Shown in pieces: positions 57,590 to 64,000 of a stretch of DNA of 64,000 bases. Position numbers and translations under genes: made by a program. The notes under the pieces are model-generated. The model did not search any database and was not told where the DNA came from. It saw nothing but the letters and a program-made list of their open reading frames with translations. Source of the stretch: Novimethylophilus kurashikiensis. GTDB taxonomy: Bacteria; Pseudomonadota; Gammaproteobacteria; Burkholderiales; Methylophilaceae. Numbering within the stretch: position 1 is the stretch's first letter; each line of letters begins with the position of its first letter. Location: NCBI RefSeq assembly GCF_003112435.1, contig NZ_BDOQ01000003.1:124001-188000 (forward strand). The letters run 5' to 3'.

Positions 57590-57661
57590 GGCGACTATGC
57601 GAGGAGGCATCAAGAGACCCGGCCATGGTACTCCATGTCAGCATGCGCAAGGTAGGCTCCC

Positions 57662-58072
57662 TTAGGGCTTGATCTGCCCGCGGATCTCGCCGTCGGGATG
57701 AGCGTCGCTATGGACATTCACATACAGATTGCCCGCCTTGTAGCTCGCATATTGCACATCGGTCAGCTTGGCGCCGTCAGGTACGCGCCACTCGTCCTTG
57801 CCGGATTTCATGAGCGGTATGGCGACGGGTCCATTCTTGCCTGGTCCGGCCTCGTGGATATGCGCGGCAACACCCACGATACCGCTGGTCTTGATGCTGC
57901 CCTTGACGCTTTTATCGTCGCCCACGCTGATGGTGCCGCTACCGGTCGCCTCGCTCGCTACCGCCGGGACTTCCTGTTTGCCGCTCAACGTCACCTTGAT
58001 GTCTGCCGCGGCGGCTTGCAGCGCAACGCCGCTTAACAGCAGCACGGCCAGTCCTAGATTGCGCATCTTCAT
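57662..58072 (-). CDS. Secreted CHRD-domain protein
   Basis: A 136-residue exported protein with a signal peptide (LGLAVLLLSGVALQAAAA) and a CHRD domain: VTLSGKQEVPAV, GVAAHIHEAGPGKNGPVAIPL, and a terminal NVHSDAHPDGEIRGQI. Such domains occur in animal chordin and in many bacterial periplasmic proteins; the conserved His and Asp residues suggest metal or surface binding. No specific role can be assigned. It is divergent from the polyketide synthase gene across a 199-bp region. Confidence 0.9.
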   Translation of the reverse strand: MKMRNLGLAVLLLSGVALQAAAADIKVTLSGKQEVPAVASEATGSGTISVGDDKSVKGSIKTSGIVGVAAHIHEAGPGKNGPVAIPLMKSGKDEWRVPDGAKLTDVQYASYKAGNLYVNVHSDAHPDGEIRGQIKP

Positions 58073-58271
58073 GACAAGTCTCCACGCCTGTAATGCTGGT
58101 CATTATCCGAACGTCAGATTCAGCTTCCGTCCGATAACGTACATAAATCGGCTTGTGGGCTGCCGTTCATTGCAGGGCTGGCGTTTGCAGTTAAACTGCC
58201 AGTTCGACCTTGAAAGCCGTTACGACCTTCAAAAAGTCGTACCCTCCAAATTCGTGCCGTGGGAGTCGTCG

Positions 58272-59330
58272 ATGTTTATCGTAGGCCTGGGTACCGCCAA
58301 TCCGCCGCAACGCTACACGCAGGCCGAATGCCTGCGCGCGCTGCAAGCGCATCCCTGCTACGACGCCTTGAAGCCCTCATCGCAGGCGCTCATTGCCCGC
58401 ATCCTGCAACATCCCCACGGCATTGCTACCCGCCATTTCGCGCTCGACGATCTCGCGCAAGCATTCGAACTGGCGCCCGACGTCATGCAACAGCGCTTCG
58501 ACGAAAACGCACCTAAGCTGGCAACTGAAGCGGCATTTCGTGCCTTGGCCGATGCTGGCATAACCGTTGAAGACATCGATGCCGTAGTCATCAGCACCTG
58601 CACCGGCTACCTCTGCCCCGGCCTTACCAGCTATGTCATCGAACGCATGGGCCTTAAGCCAGATACCTTGGCGCTCGACCTCGTAGGCCAAGGTTGCGGC
58701 GCAGCTATTCCCAACCTGCGCACTTCGGAAGCATTGATCGCCGCAGGACGCGCGCAACATGTGCTTTCGGTGTGCGTCGAAGTGTGCAGCGCGGCCATGT
58801 ATTTGGACGACGACGCGGGCGTGCTAGTGAGTGCCTGCCTATTTGGGGATGGCGCTGGGGCGGCCGTTTTGAGTGCTGAACCCGGCACCGGACCGCAGGT
58901 GGAATGGCTGGATACCTACGCCCTTACCCACCCCGAGGATCGCGACCTGCTACGCTTCGAACATCGTCACGGTTTGCTGCGCAACATCCTCAGTCCGCAA
59001 GTGCCGGAACGCGCCGCCCATTACGCCGAGGCGGTGCTGATGCCGATGCTGCAAAAACACAGCCTGGCGCAAAGCGATATCGCCGGCTGGGTATGGCACG
59101 GCGGCGGCAAGAACGTGCTCGATGCCTTGCAAGCCAAGCTGGGACTGGCCGACAGCGCGGTACGGCACAGCCGCCGCATCCTCAACGACTACGGCAATTT
59201 AAGCAGCGCCTTCGTCTATTTCGTACTGCAAGCGGCCTTGGCCGACCAGCCTCAATCCGGCTGGTGGTGGATGTCGTCCTTCGGCGCCGGGTTTAGTTGC
59301 CATGGCGGCTTGCTCAAGGTCACAGCATGA
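58272..59330 (+). CDS. Type III polyketide synthase (chalcone-synthase family)
   Basis: A 352-residue homodimeric ketosynthase-type enzyme that condenses acyl-CoA with malonyl-CoA. All three catalytic residues are present: Cys142 in GQGCGAAIP, His276 in WHGGGKN, and Asn309 in DYGNLSSA. The ATG at 58272 is preceded by GGGAG; a longer frame from 57768 lies antisense to the CHRD gene. The stop overlaps the following methyltransferase (ATGA). Products of this family include alkylresorcinols, alkylpyrones and phloroglucinols, and the precise one cannot be read off. Confidence 0.93.
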   Translation: MFIVGLGTANPPQRYTQAECLRALQAHPCYDALKPSSQALIARILQHPHGIATRHFALDDLAQAFELAPDVMQQRFDENAPKLATEAAFRALADAGITVEDIDAVVISTCTGYLCPGLTSYVIERMGLKPDTLALDLVGQGCGAAIPNLRTSEALIAAGRAQHVLSVCVEVCSAAMYLDDDAGVLVSACLFGDGAGAAVLSAEPGTGPQVEWLDTYALTHPEDRDLLRFEHRHGLLRNILSPQVPERAAHYAEAVLMPMLQKHSLAQSDIAGWVWHGGGKNVLDALQAKLGLADSAVRHSRRILNDYGNLSSAFVYFVLQAALADQPQSGWWWMSSFGAGFSCHGGLLKVTA

Positions 59331-60001
59331 AGCGCATGATGGAGCCGGAATGGCTGGACGAGCTGCCCGCGGACGACCCGCGTGCGCAGGGTTCGCGTCG
59401 GGATTTGCAACGGCTCAACCGCATCATGGGGCACATCGGCCTCATGCAGAACATGCTTGAGCGCTACGGCAGGGGCCGCGGACGGTTGGTAGAACTGGGG
59501 GGCGGTGACGGCACGTTTTTGCTGGCGCTGGTCCGAGCCATGAAGGCGCCGCCAGGGCACATCGTCCTGGTGGATCGGCAACCGGCAGTACGGGCCTCGA
59601 CCTTGCAAGCCTTCGACGAACTGGGCTGGCAGGTGGACATCATGCCCTACGATATTTTCGTGTGGATGGCGAAGTTGCTGCCCACCGATCTACTGCTGTG
59701 CAACCTGTTCTTGCACCATCTACCCGACCATGCACTTGCCGAACTCTTCGATGAATGTGCCAACCGCGCGCTGGGCCTGATTGCACTGGAACCTGCGCGA
59801 CAATGGACGGCATTGATGGCGAGTCGCTGTGTAGGATTCATAGGCTGCAATGCCGTGACCCGACATGACGCCGTTGCCAGCGTTAAGGCAGGTTTCGTCG
59901 GGCAAGAGCTCAGCACTTTGTGGCCGAAGCCTGCGGGTTGGCACTTGAAAGAACAACACGCCGGGCTGTTTAGCCATGCCTTCGCCGCCCGTCGGTTATG
60001 A
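59327..60001 (+). CDS. SAM-dependent methyltransferase of the polyketide cluster
   Basis: A 224-residue class I methyltransferase with motif I RLVELGGGDGTFLLAL and a later LFLHHLPDHALAELF. The start overlaps the polyketide synthase stop by 4 bp, and the end overlaps the flavoprotein gene by 26 bp, so the three products are made together. It is likely to methylate the polyketide product. Confidence 0.88.
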   Translation: MKRMMEPEWLDELPADDPRAQGSRRDLQRLNRIMGHIGLMQNMLERYGRGRGRLVELGGGDGTFLLALVRAMKAPPGHIVLVDRQPAVRASTLQAFDELGWQVDIMPYDIFVWMAKLLPTDLLLCNLFLHHLPDHALAELFDECANRALGLIALEPARQWTALMASRCVGFIGCNAVTRHDAVASVKAGFVGQELSTLWPKPAGWHLKEQHAGLFSHAFAARRL

Positions 60002-61163
60002 AGCTCTGATCATCGGCGGCGGCCCGGCAGGCGCCCCGACAGCCATGCTCCTGGCCCGCGCCGGTCGACGCGTTGCCGTGCTGGAACAATCAACATTCCC
60101 CCGCCGCAAGGTCTGCGGCGAATTCATCTCCGCGCCCAGCCTAGCCTTGCTGGATGCGCTGGGTCTCGGCCAGGCATTCTCGACCATGGCGGGACCGGAA
60201 GTGCGCGAGGTGGGATTGTTCGTCGGTCGCGACAAGATTGTCGTGCCGATGCCAGTCGCGGACGGCTCCCCCTATGGCCGGGCCTTGAGCCGCGACAAAT
60301 TGGATACCTGGCTGCTGGACCAAGCCTCGCAAGCCGGTGCGACGATCTATCAGCCTTACAAGGCCCTGGCGTTGGAGGCGTTACATTCCGGCTGGCGTTG
60401 CACGGCGCAGCATCGAGCGACGAACGAGACGCTCACCATCGAGGCCCCCGTGGTGATCGCCGCACACGGCAGCTGGGAATCCGGCCGTTTGCCCACGCAA
60501 ACCGCAACATCGCACACACCGCACGACTTGCTGGGATTCAAGGCGCATTTCCGCAACAGCCGGCTCCCACCAGGCCTCATGCCGCTCCTGGTGTTTCCCG
60601 GCGGCTACGGCGGGATGGTAGAAAGCGATGGCGGACGCGTGAGCCTATCCTGCTGCATCCGCCGTGATCGTTTGGCGGCCATTCGCCAGCCGGGTATGTC
60701 AGCGGGAGAGGCTGTGCTACGGCATATTGCAAGCCATTGCCTAGGCGTAGCAGAAGTGGTGGAAGGCGCAGTGTTGGAAGACGATTGGCTTGCCGCGGGA
60801 CCGATACAACCTGGCTTGCGGCGCGCACCTCATCCCGGCATTTTTCTTGTCGGCAATGCCGCGGGCGAGGCGCACCCCATCATCGCCGACGGTCTCAGCA
60901 TCGCGCTGCAATCGGCATGGTTGCTGAGCCAACGGTTGTTGGCGCAACCCTCGTGGGATAACCCGCCGTTGCAAGCCGTTGCGAAATCGTACGAAGCCGC
61001 CTACCGCAAGCAATTCGGTCCCCGCATCCATGCGTCCCAGGTCTTCGCACAACTCGCGATACGTCCTTGGGCGACCACTATGCTGCTGCCAATGTTCCGC
61101 GCCGTGCCGCAGTTGCTGGGCCTGGGCGCCCGATTGGCGGGCAAGACGATGGCGCTCGAATGA
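59976..61163 (+). CDS. FAD-dependent oxidoreductase of the polyketide cluster
   Basis: A 395-residue flavoprotein of the geranylgeranyl-reductase/monooxygenase superfamily. The N-terminal FAD-binding motif is IIGGGPAGAPTAMLLARAGRRVAVLEQ, followed by RRKVCGEFIS typical of this group, and the second FAD motif GIFLVGNAAGEAHPIIADGLSIAL (split near residue 290). It may hydroxylate or oxidise the methylated polyketide, for example to a quinone; reduction of an isoprenoid chain is an alternative. Last gene of the cluster. Confidence 0.88.
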   Translation: MPSPPVGYEALIIGGGPAGAPTAMLLARAGRRVAVLEQSTFPRRKVCGEFISAPSLALLDALGLGQAFSTMAGPEVREVGLFVGRDKIVVPMPVADGSPYGRALSRDKLDTWLLDQASQAGATIYQPYKALALEALHSGWRCTAQHRATNETLTIEAPVVIAAHGSWESGRLPTQTATSHTPHDLLGFKAHFRNSRLPPGLMPLLVFPGGYGGMVESDGGRVSLSCCIRRDRLAAIRQPGMSAGEAVLRHIASHCLGVAEVVEGAVLEDDWLAAGPIQPGLRRAPHPGIFLVGNAAGEAHPIIADGLSIALQSAWLLSQRLLAQPSWDNPPLQAVAKSYEAAYRKQFGPRIHASQVFAQLAIRPWATTMLLPMFRAVPQLLGLGARLAGKTMALE

Positions 61164-61220
61164 ACGTCAATCGCGCTGCCAGTGGGGGATCGCCGATTTC
61201 GTCAGCATAGCCATCAAGAA

Positions 61221-61673
61221 TTAGCGCCGCAGCGACGCTTCGTTGTTGCGCTCGCAGGTCACCAGCCGCGTCAGGGCGCCGAATTCCTCGGCCAACAGCA
61301 TCATGATGTCGTCCAGGGTAACGATGCCCGCCAGTTCCTGCTCGTCGTCCGTGACGACGGGGAGGCGCCGCACGCCCTTGTCGCACATGGTCTGGATGGT
61401 CTCGAACACCCCCGCGCCTTCCTTCACCTTGGCGAGTTCCGGCACCATGATGTCGCCCACCGTAATGGCGCTGGGGTCCAGCTCCGGCGCGACGAGTTCC
61501 ACCACCACATCGCGGTCGGTAATGATGCCTACGGGCACCGTCCTGCCGTCACGTTGATCCATGACCACCACATCGCCCACGTGCCGCTGACGCATGACCT
61601 TGGCGGCCTGCAATACCGTATCCTCGACATGCACAGTGATGACGTCGCGATTGCAAATATCTCCGATCGGCAT
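61221..61673 (-). CDS. CBS-domain protein
   Basis: A 150-residue protein built from two CBS motifs: ICNRDVITVHVEDTVLQAAKVM with VGIITDRDVVV, and MVPELAKVKEGAGVFETIQTM with LAGIVTLDDIMMLL. Paired CBS domains bind adenine nucleotides such as AMP, ATP or NADH and act as energy sensors. It stands 16 bp upstream... in the same direction as the cyclopropane synthase gene, whose stop precedes it by 15 bp. Its partner is unknown. Confidence 0.92.
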   Translation of the reverse strand: MPIGDICNRDVITVHVEDTVLQAAKVMRQRHVGDVVVMDQRDGRTVPVGIITDRDVVVELVAPELDPSAITVGDIMVPELAKVKEGAGVFETIQTMCDKGVRRLPVVTDDEQELAGIVTLDDIMMLLAEEFGALTRLVTCERNNEASLRR

Positions 61674-61688
61674 GGCTAAGCTCCCTGG

Positions 61689-62978
61689 TTAGTTATAAAG
61701 ATCGCGGCGCGTCAGCGGCAGCGCCGGAAAGCCGTCACGGCGGCGCACCGCAAGGATTTGGTAGATGCCTGTCTTGCCCTGCTCGAACTGCTTGGCGCAG
61801 CCCGTCATGTAAAGCCGCCAGATGCGGTAGGTGCGTTCTCCCACCAGTTGGATGGCTTCAGCCGCGTGCGCTTCCAGGCGTTTCACCCACTGTCGCAGGG
61901 TCAGGGCGTAATGCGGCCGCAGGCCCTCCACATCGAAAATCTCGAAACCGTGCGCCTCCATGCGGCACATCACGCTACTCACCGTATCCAGTTCACCGTC
62001 CGGGAACACGTGGCGGTTGATGAAGCGCGAGGAACTATCCGGATTCCAGCCCGGCTTGTCGGTTGAAATACCGTGGTTTAGGAACAGGCCGCCGGGCTTG
62101 ACCGAGCGGAAAGCGGCGTCGAAATACAGCGGCAGGTTCTTCAAGCCGACATGCTCGAACATCCCCACGCTCACCACCTTGTCGTACTGAGCGGCCGGCA
62201 GTGTGCGGTAATCGCGCAGTTCGACCGTGACGCGGTCTTGCAGGCCTTGCAGGCGAATCTGTTCCTGCGCGTAGTCGTACTGATTCTGGCTCAAGGTGAT
62301 GCCGTGCGCCTTGACGCCGTAGACGGCCGCCGCCCAACACACCAGCGCACCCCAGCCGCAGCCGATATCGAGCAAGGTTTCATTCGGTTTCAAGCGCAGC
62401 TTGCGGCAGATGTGGTCGAGCTTGTTGCGCTGGGCTTGGTTGATATCCTGCTCCGGCGTTTCGAAATAGCCGCAGGAATACACCATGCGTTCGTCCAGCC
62501 ACAACTTGTAGAAGGCGTTTGAAACGTCGTAGTGAAAGGCGATACTTTCCCGCCCGTTCTGGTGCTCGGCCGGTGCCTGGGGGATCTCTTGATCGGGCAG
62601 GAAATAAGTGGTCGCACTATCGAGCGAGAGGGTATGCAGCAGCAGGGAGACTTTATCGGTGAAGCTCAGCCTGAGGCTTTCCAAGTGCTGGCGCAGCCCG
62701 AGCGCGGCATCGAAATCGCCCGAGACTTCGACATGCCCGCCGAAATAGGCTTCGGCCAGCTTGACCGGATCGCGGGACCAAACGAGGTCTCGCAACACGC
62801 GGGGGTGGCGAAAAGTCAGGGTGAATGCGGGCTGGCCATCGCCAAAACGAAAGGTACGGCCGTTCCACAAGACGACCTCCAAGCTGCCGGGGTAACTCCC
62901 CAGCAAGCGATGCAGAATCCTCTTTACGGTTTCCATTCCAGGCTGAATGCCAGAAGGTTGAGTCGGTTGGGCAAGCAT
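61689..62978 (-). CDS. cfa: Cyclopropane-fatty-acyl-phospholipid synthase family protein
   Basis: A 429-residue enzyme of the CFA synthase family, which adds a methylene group from SAM to unsaturated phospholipid chains. The SAM site is LDIGCGWGALVCWAA and the family motifs SCGYFETPEQDINQAQRNKL, VSVGMFEHVGLKNLPLYFD and HGISTDKPGWNPD are present. The ATG at 62978 (AAAGGA upstream) is chosen over the one at 63023. It is followed by the CBS gene in the same direction. It changes membrane composition in stress or stationary phase. Confidence 0.93.
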   Translation of the reverse strand: MLAQPTQPSGIQPGMETVKRILHRLLGSYPGSLEVVLWNGRTFRFGDGQPAFTLTFRHPRVLRDLVWSRDPVKLAEAYFGGHVEVSGDFDAALGLRQHLESLRLSFTDKVSLLLHTLSLDSATTYFLPDQEIPQAPAEHQNGRESIAFHYDVSNAFYKLWLDERMVYSCGYFETPEQDINQAQRNKLDHICRKLRLKPNETLLDIGCGWGALVCWAAAVYGVKAHGITLSQNQYDYAQEQIRLQGLQDRVTVELRDYRTLPAAQYDKVVSVGMFEHVGLKNLPLYFDAAFRSVKPGGLFLNHGISTDKPGWNPDSSSRFINRHVFPDGELDTVSSVMCRMEAHGFEIFDVEGLRPHYALTLRQWVKRLEAHAAEAIQLVGERTYRIWRLYMTGCAKQFEQGKTGIYQILAVRRRDGFPALPLTRRDLYN

Positions 62979-63323
62979 AGACGGTCCTTTCTGCAGGCGG
63001 GGCGAACCGGGAACCGGTGACAAGCGCTATGTTGTGGGGATTTATCTACCGTTTAAGTTCGCTAGCGCACACAGCCCTGATTCCGCATGCCCCAATCTGG
63101 GTCAATGCACGGGTCGAGCGATCCGCCTTGGTGCACAAGGTATTGTAAGAATTAAATTAGATTACTCAGAATCCCTATTAGTTCAAAGGGTTGCCCAAGT
63201 GCTTGAGTTACTGGCCCGCAACTTGCATTCTCGCGTGAGATTAGCGCCGCACTTTTTTGCACGGCCTGCAGTAGCTGTCAGCCTTTTCGTCCGGACTGCA
63301 GACGATTTTTCAGGAACCCAACC
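62979..63323. other. Intergenic region with no gene seen
   Basis: About 345 bp between the divergent cfa and EAL genes. It is A+T-rich around 63140-63180 and probably carries both promoters, but I see no convincing promoter pair, terminator or RNA structure. Confidence 0.6.
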
Positions 63324-64000
63324 ATGCTCACAACAACCCAAGAACTCCCCGGCATTGGTTATCTACGCGCTTCGCTGGATGAGATCCAGCGCGCGATGAC
63401 GCTTTCCGGCGACCGCGCCGTCGGTCAATTCAAGGATGCGCGAATCAGCAGCGTATTCCAGCCGATCTATAGTATTTCGCATCGGCGTATCGTAGGCCAC
63501 GAGGGCTTGATGCGTGCCACCGTCAACGACAAGGCAGTGCCGCCGCTAAACCTGCTCGGCAATGTCGCGGAAACCGAATCGGTGTTCCTGGATCGCCTGT
63601 GTCGTGCCTTGCATGTGCATAACTACCAGATGGGCGAGGAGGACCGCTGGCTGTTCCTCAATGTATCGGCGGATGTGATCAACCGCAGGCGCGACCACGA
63701 GCCGTTCTTTTCCGAACTGCTGCATCGTTACAACATCGAGCCGCGCCGCATCGTGGTGGAGATCGTGGAAGGGTTCATCCCGGATTTCCGCCTGCTGACG
63801 GAAGCGGTGGAGTTTTACCGCAACGCGGGCTGCGTGGTGGCCATCGACGATTTCGGTGCCGAGGCTTCGGATATCGAGCGCATCTGGCGTGCCAGCCCCG
63901 ATATCGTCAAGCTGGACCGCAAGCTCATCGCCGCTGCAGAGTTCAATATCAAAGCGCGCCGCATCCTCCAAGCCACAGTGGCGCTGATCCACGAATCAGG
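63324..64000 (+). CDS. EAL-domain protein (c-di-GMP phosphodiesterase family), partial
   Basis: The first 225 residues of a protein running off the right edge. An EAL domain covers about residues 43 to the end: HEGLMR (ExLxR, Glu60), LFLNVSADV (Asn), VVEIVEG (Glu), AIDDFGAEASD (Asp pair, where active enzymes usually have DDFGTG) and DIVKLDRK (Lys). The metal-binding residues seen so far are kept, so it may be catalytic in c-di-GMP breakdown; the loop difference leaves this open. No GGDEF domain precedes it. The ATG at 63324 follows CAGGAA. Confidence 0.88.
   Translation, partial: MLTTTQELPGIGYLRASLDEIQRAMTLSGDRAVGQFKDARISSVFQPIYSISHRRIVGHEGLMRATVNDKAVPPLNLLGNVAETESVFLDRLCRALHVHNYQMGEEDRWLFLNVSADVINRRRDHEPFFSELLHRYNIEPRRIVVEIVEGFIPDFRLLTEAVEFYRNAGCVVAIDDFGAEASDIERIWRASPDIVKLDRKLIAAAEFNIKARRILQATVALIHES

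Noticed and set aside
57768-58271. N-terminal extension of the polyketide synthase
   Set aside because: This part runs antisense to the CHRD gene and has no similarity to the synthase family, which begins at MFIVGLGTANPP; a ribosome-binding site precedes the ATG at 58272.

Overview
The window reads as a chromosomal segment of a chemolithoautotrophic or mixotrophic betaproteobacterium (Nitrosomonadales/Gallionellaceae/Thiobacillus-like). The evidence is a red-type (form IC) RuBisCO operon with its activase and a divergent CbbR regulator, an ilvD/lgt divergent pair, a DUF1656/FUSC efflux system and a monofunctional RelA. The genus cannot be fixed from sequence reading alone. Gene density is high, many genes overlap by 4-8 bp, and there are no rRNA genes, CRISPR arrays, recognisable insertion sequences or phage genes.

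Layout. 1-6.9 kb: housekeeping genes (3'-truncated ilvD, lgt, a GspE/PilB-type ATPase with four short N-terminal repeats, the cstA-ybdD pyruvate-uptake pair). 6.95 kb: tRNA-Ala(CGC). 7.1-22.2 kb: a long co-directional surface-polysaccharide cluster. It holds galE, GDP-mannose and GDP-fucose synthesis (manC, fcl, gmd), an ABC-2 exporter (Wzm/Wzt), then a visibly A+T-rich stretch with a sulfotransferase, a hexapeptide acetyltransferase, a GT11 fucosyltransferase, two GT2 and two GT4 glycosyltransferases, an SDR epimerase and a methyltransferase. A secreted hydrolase on the other strand separates this from a second small module (SDR reductase plus monotopic phosphoglycosyltransferase, 23.8-25.3 kb) that probably supplies and starts a glycan chain.

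25.3-36 kb: EamA transporter, Mut7-C RNase, relA, then a MarR-controlled four-gene aromatic-acid-type efflux operon with two matching palindromic operator candidates, a uracil-DNA-glycosylase-family gene and a DUF488 gene. 35.8-41 kb: cbbR | cbbL-cbbS-cbbX-unknown, with a 118-bp symmetrical palindromic element between cbbL and cbbS and a terminator-like hairpin before cbbX, followed by an EF-hand/BON periplasmic protein and trxC. 41.9-49.3 kb: a SnoaL-ABM-zinc-ribbon fusion, an MCP/periplasmic-binding-protein/porin group, DUF4186, qorA and an MFS exporter.

50-57.2 kb: a GH1-RmlD fusion gene facing a tight operon for intracellular galactoside breakdown (GH2, galT, galK, galM), unusual beside RuBisCO. 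57.2-61.2 kb: acylphosphatase, CHRD protein, and a three-gene overlapping type III polyketide synthase / methyltransferase / flavoprotein cluster, the best candidate for an undescribed small-molecule or phenolic-lipid pathway. 61.2-64 kb: CBS-domain protein, cyclopropane-fatty-acid synthase and a truncated EAL-domain protein.
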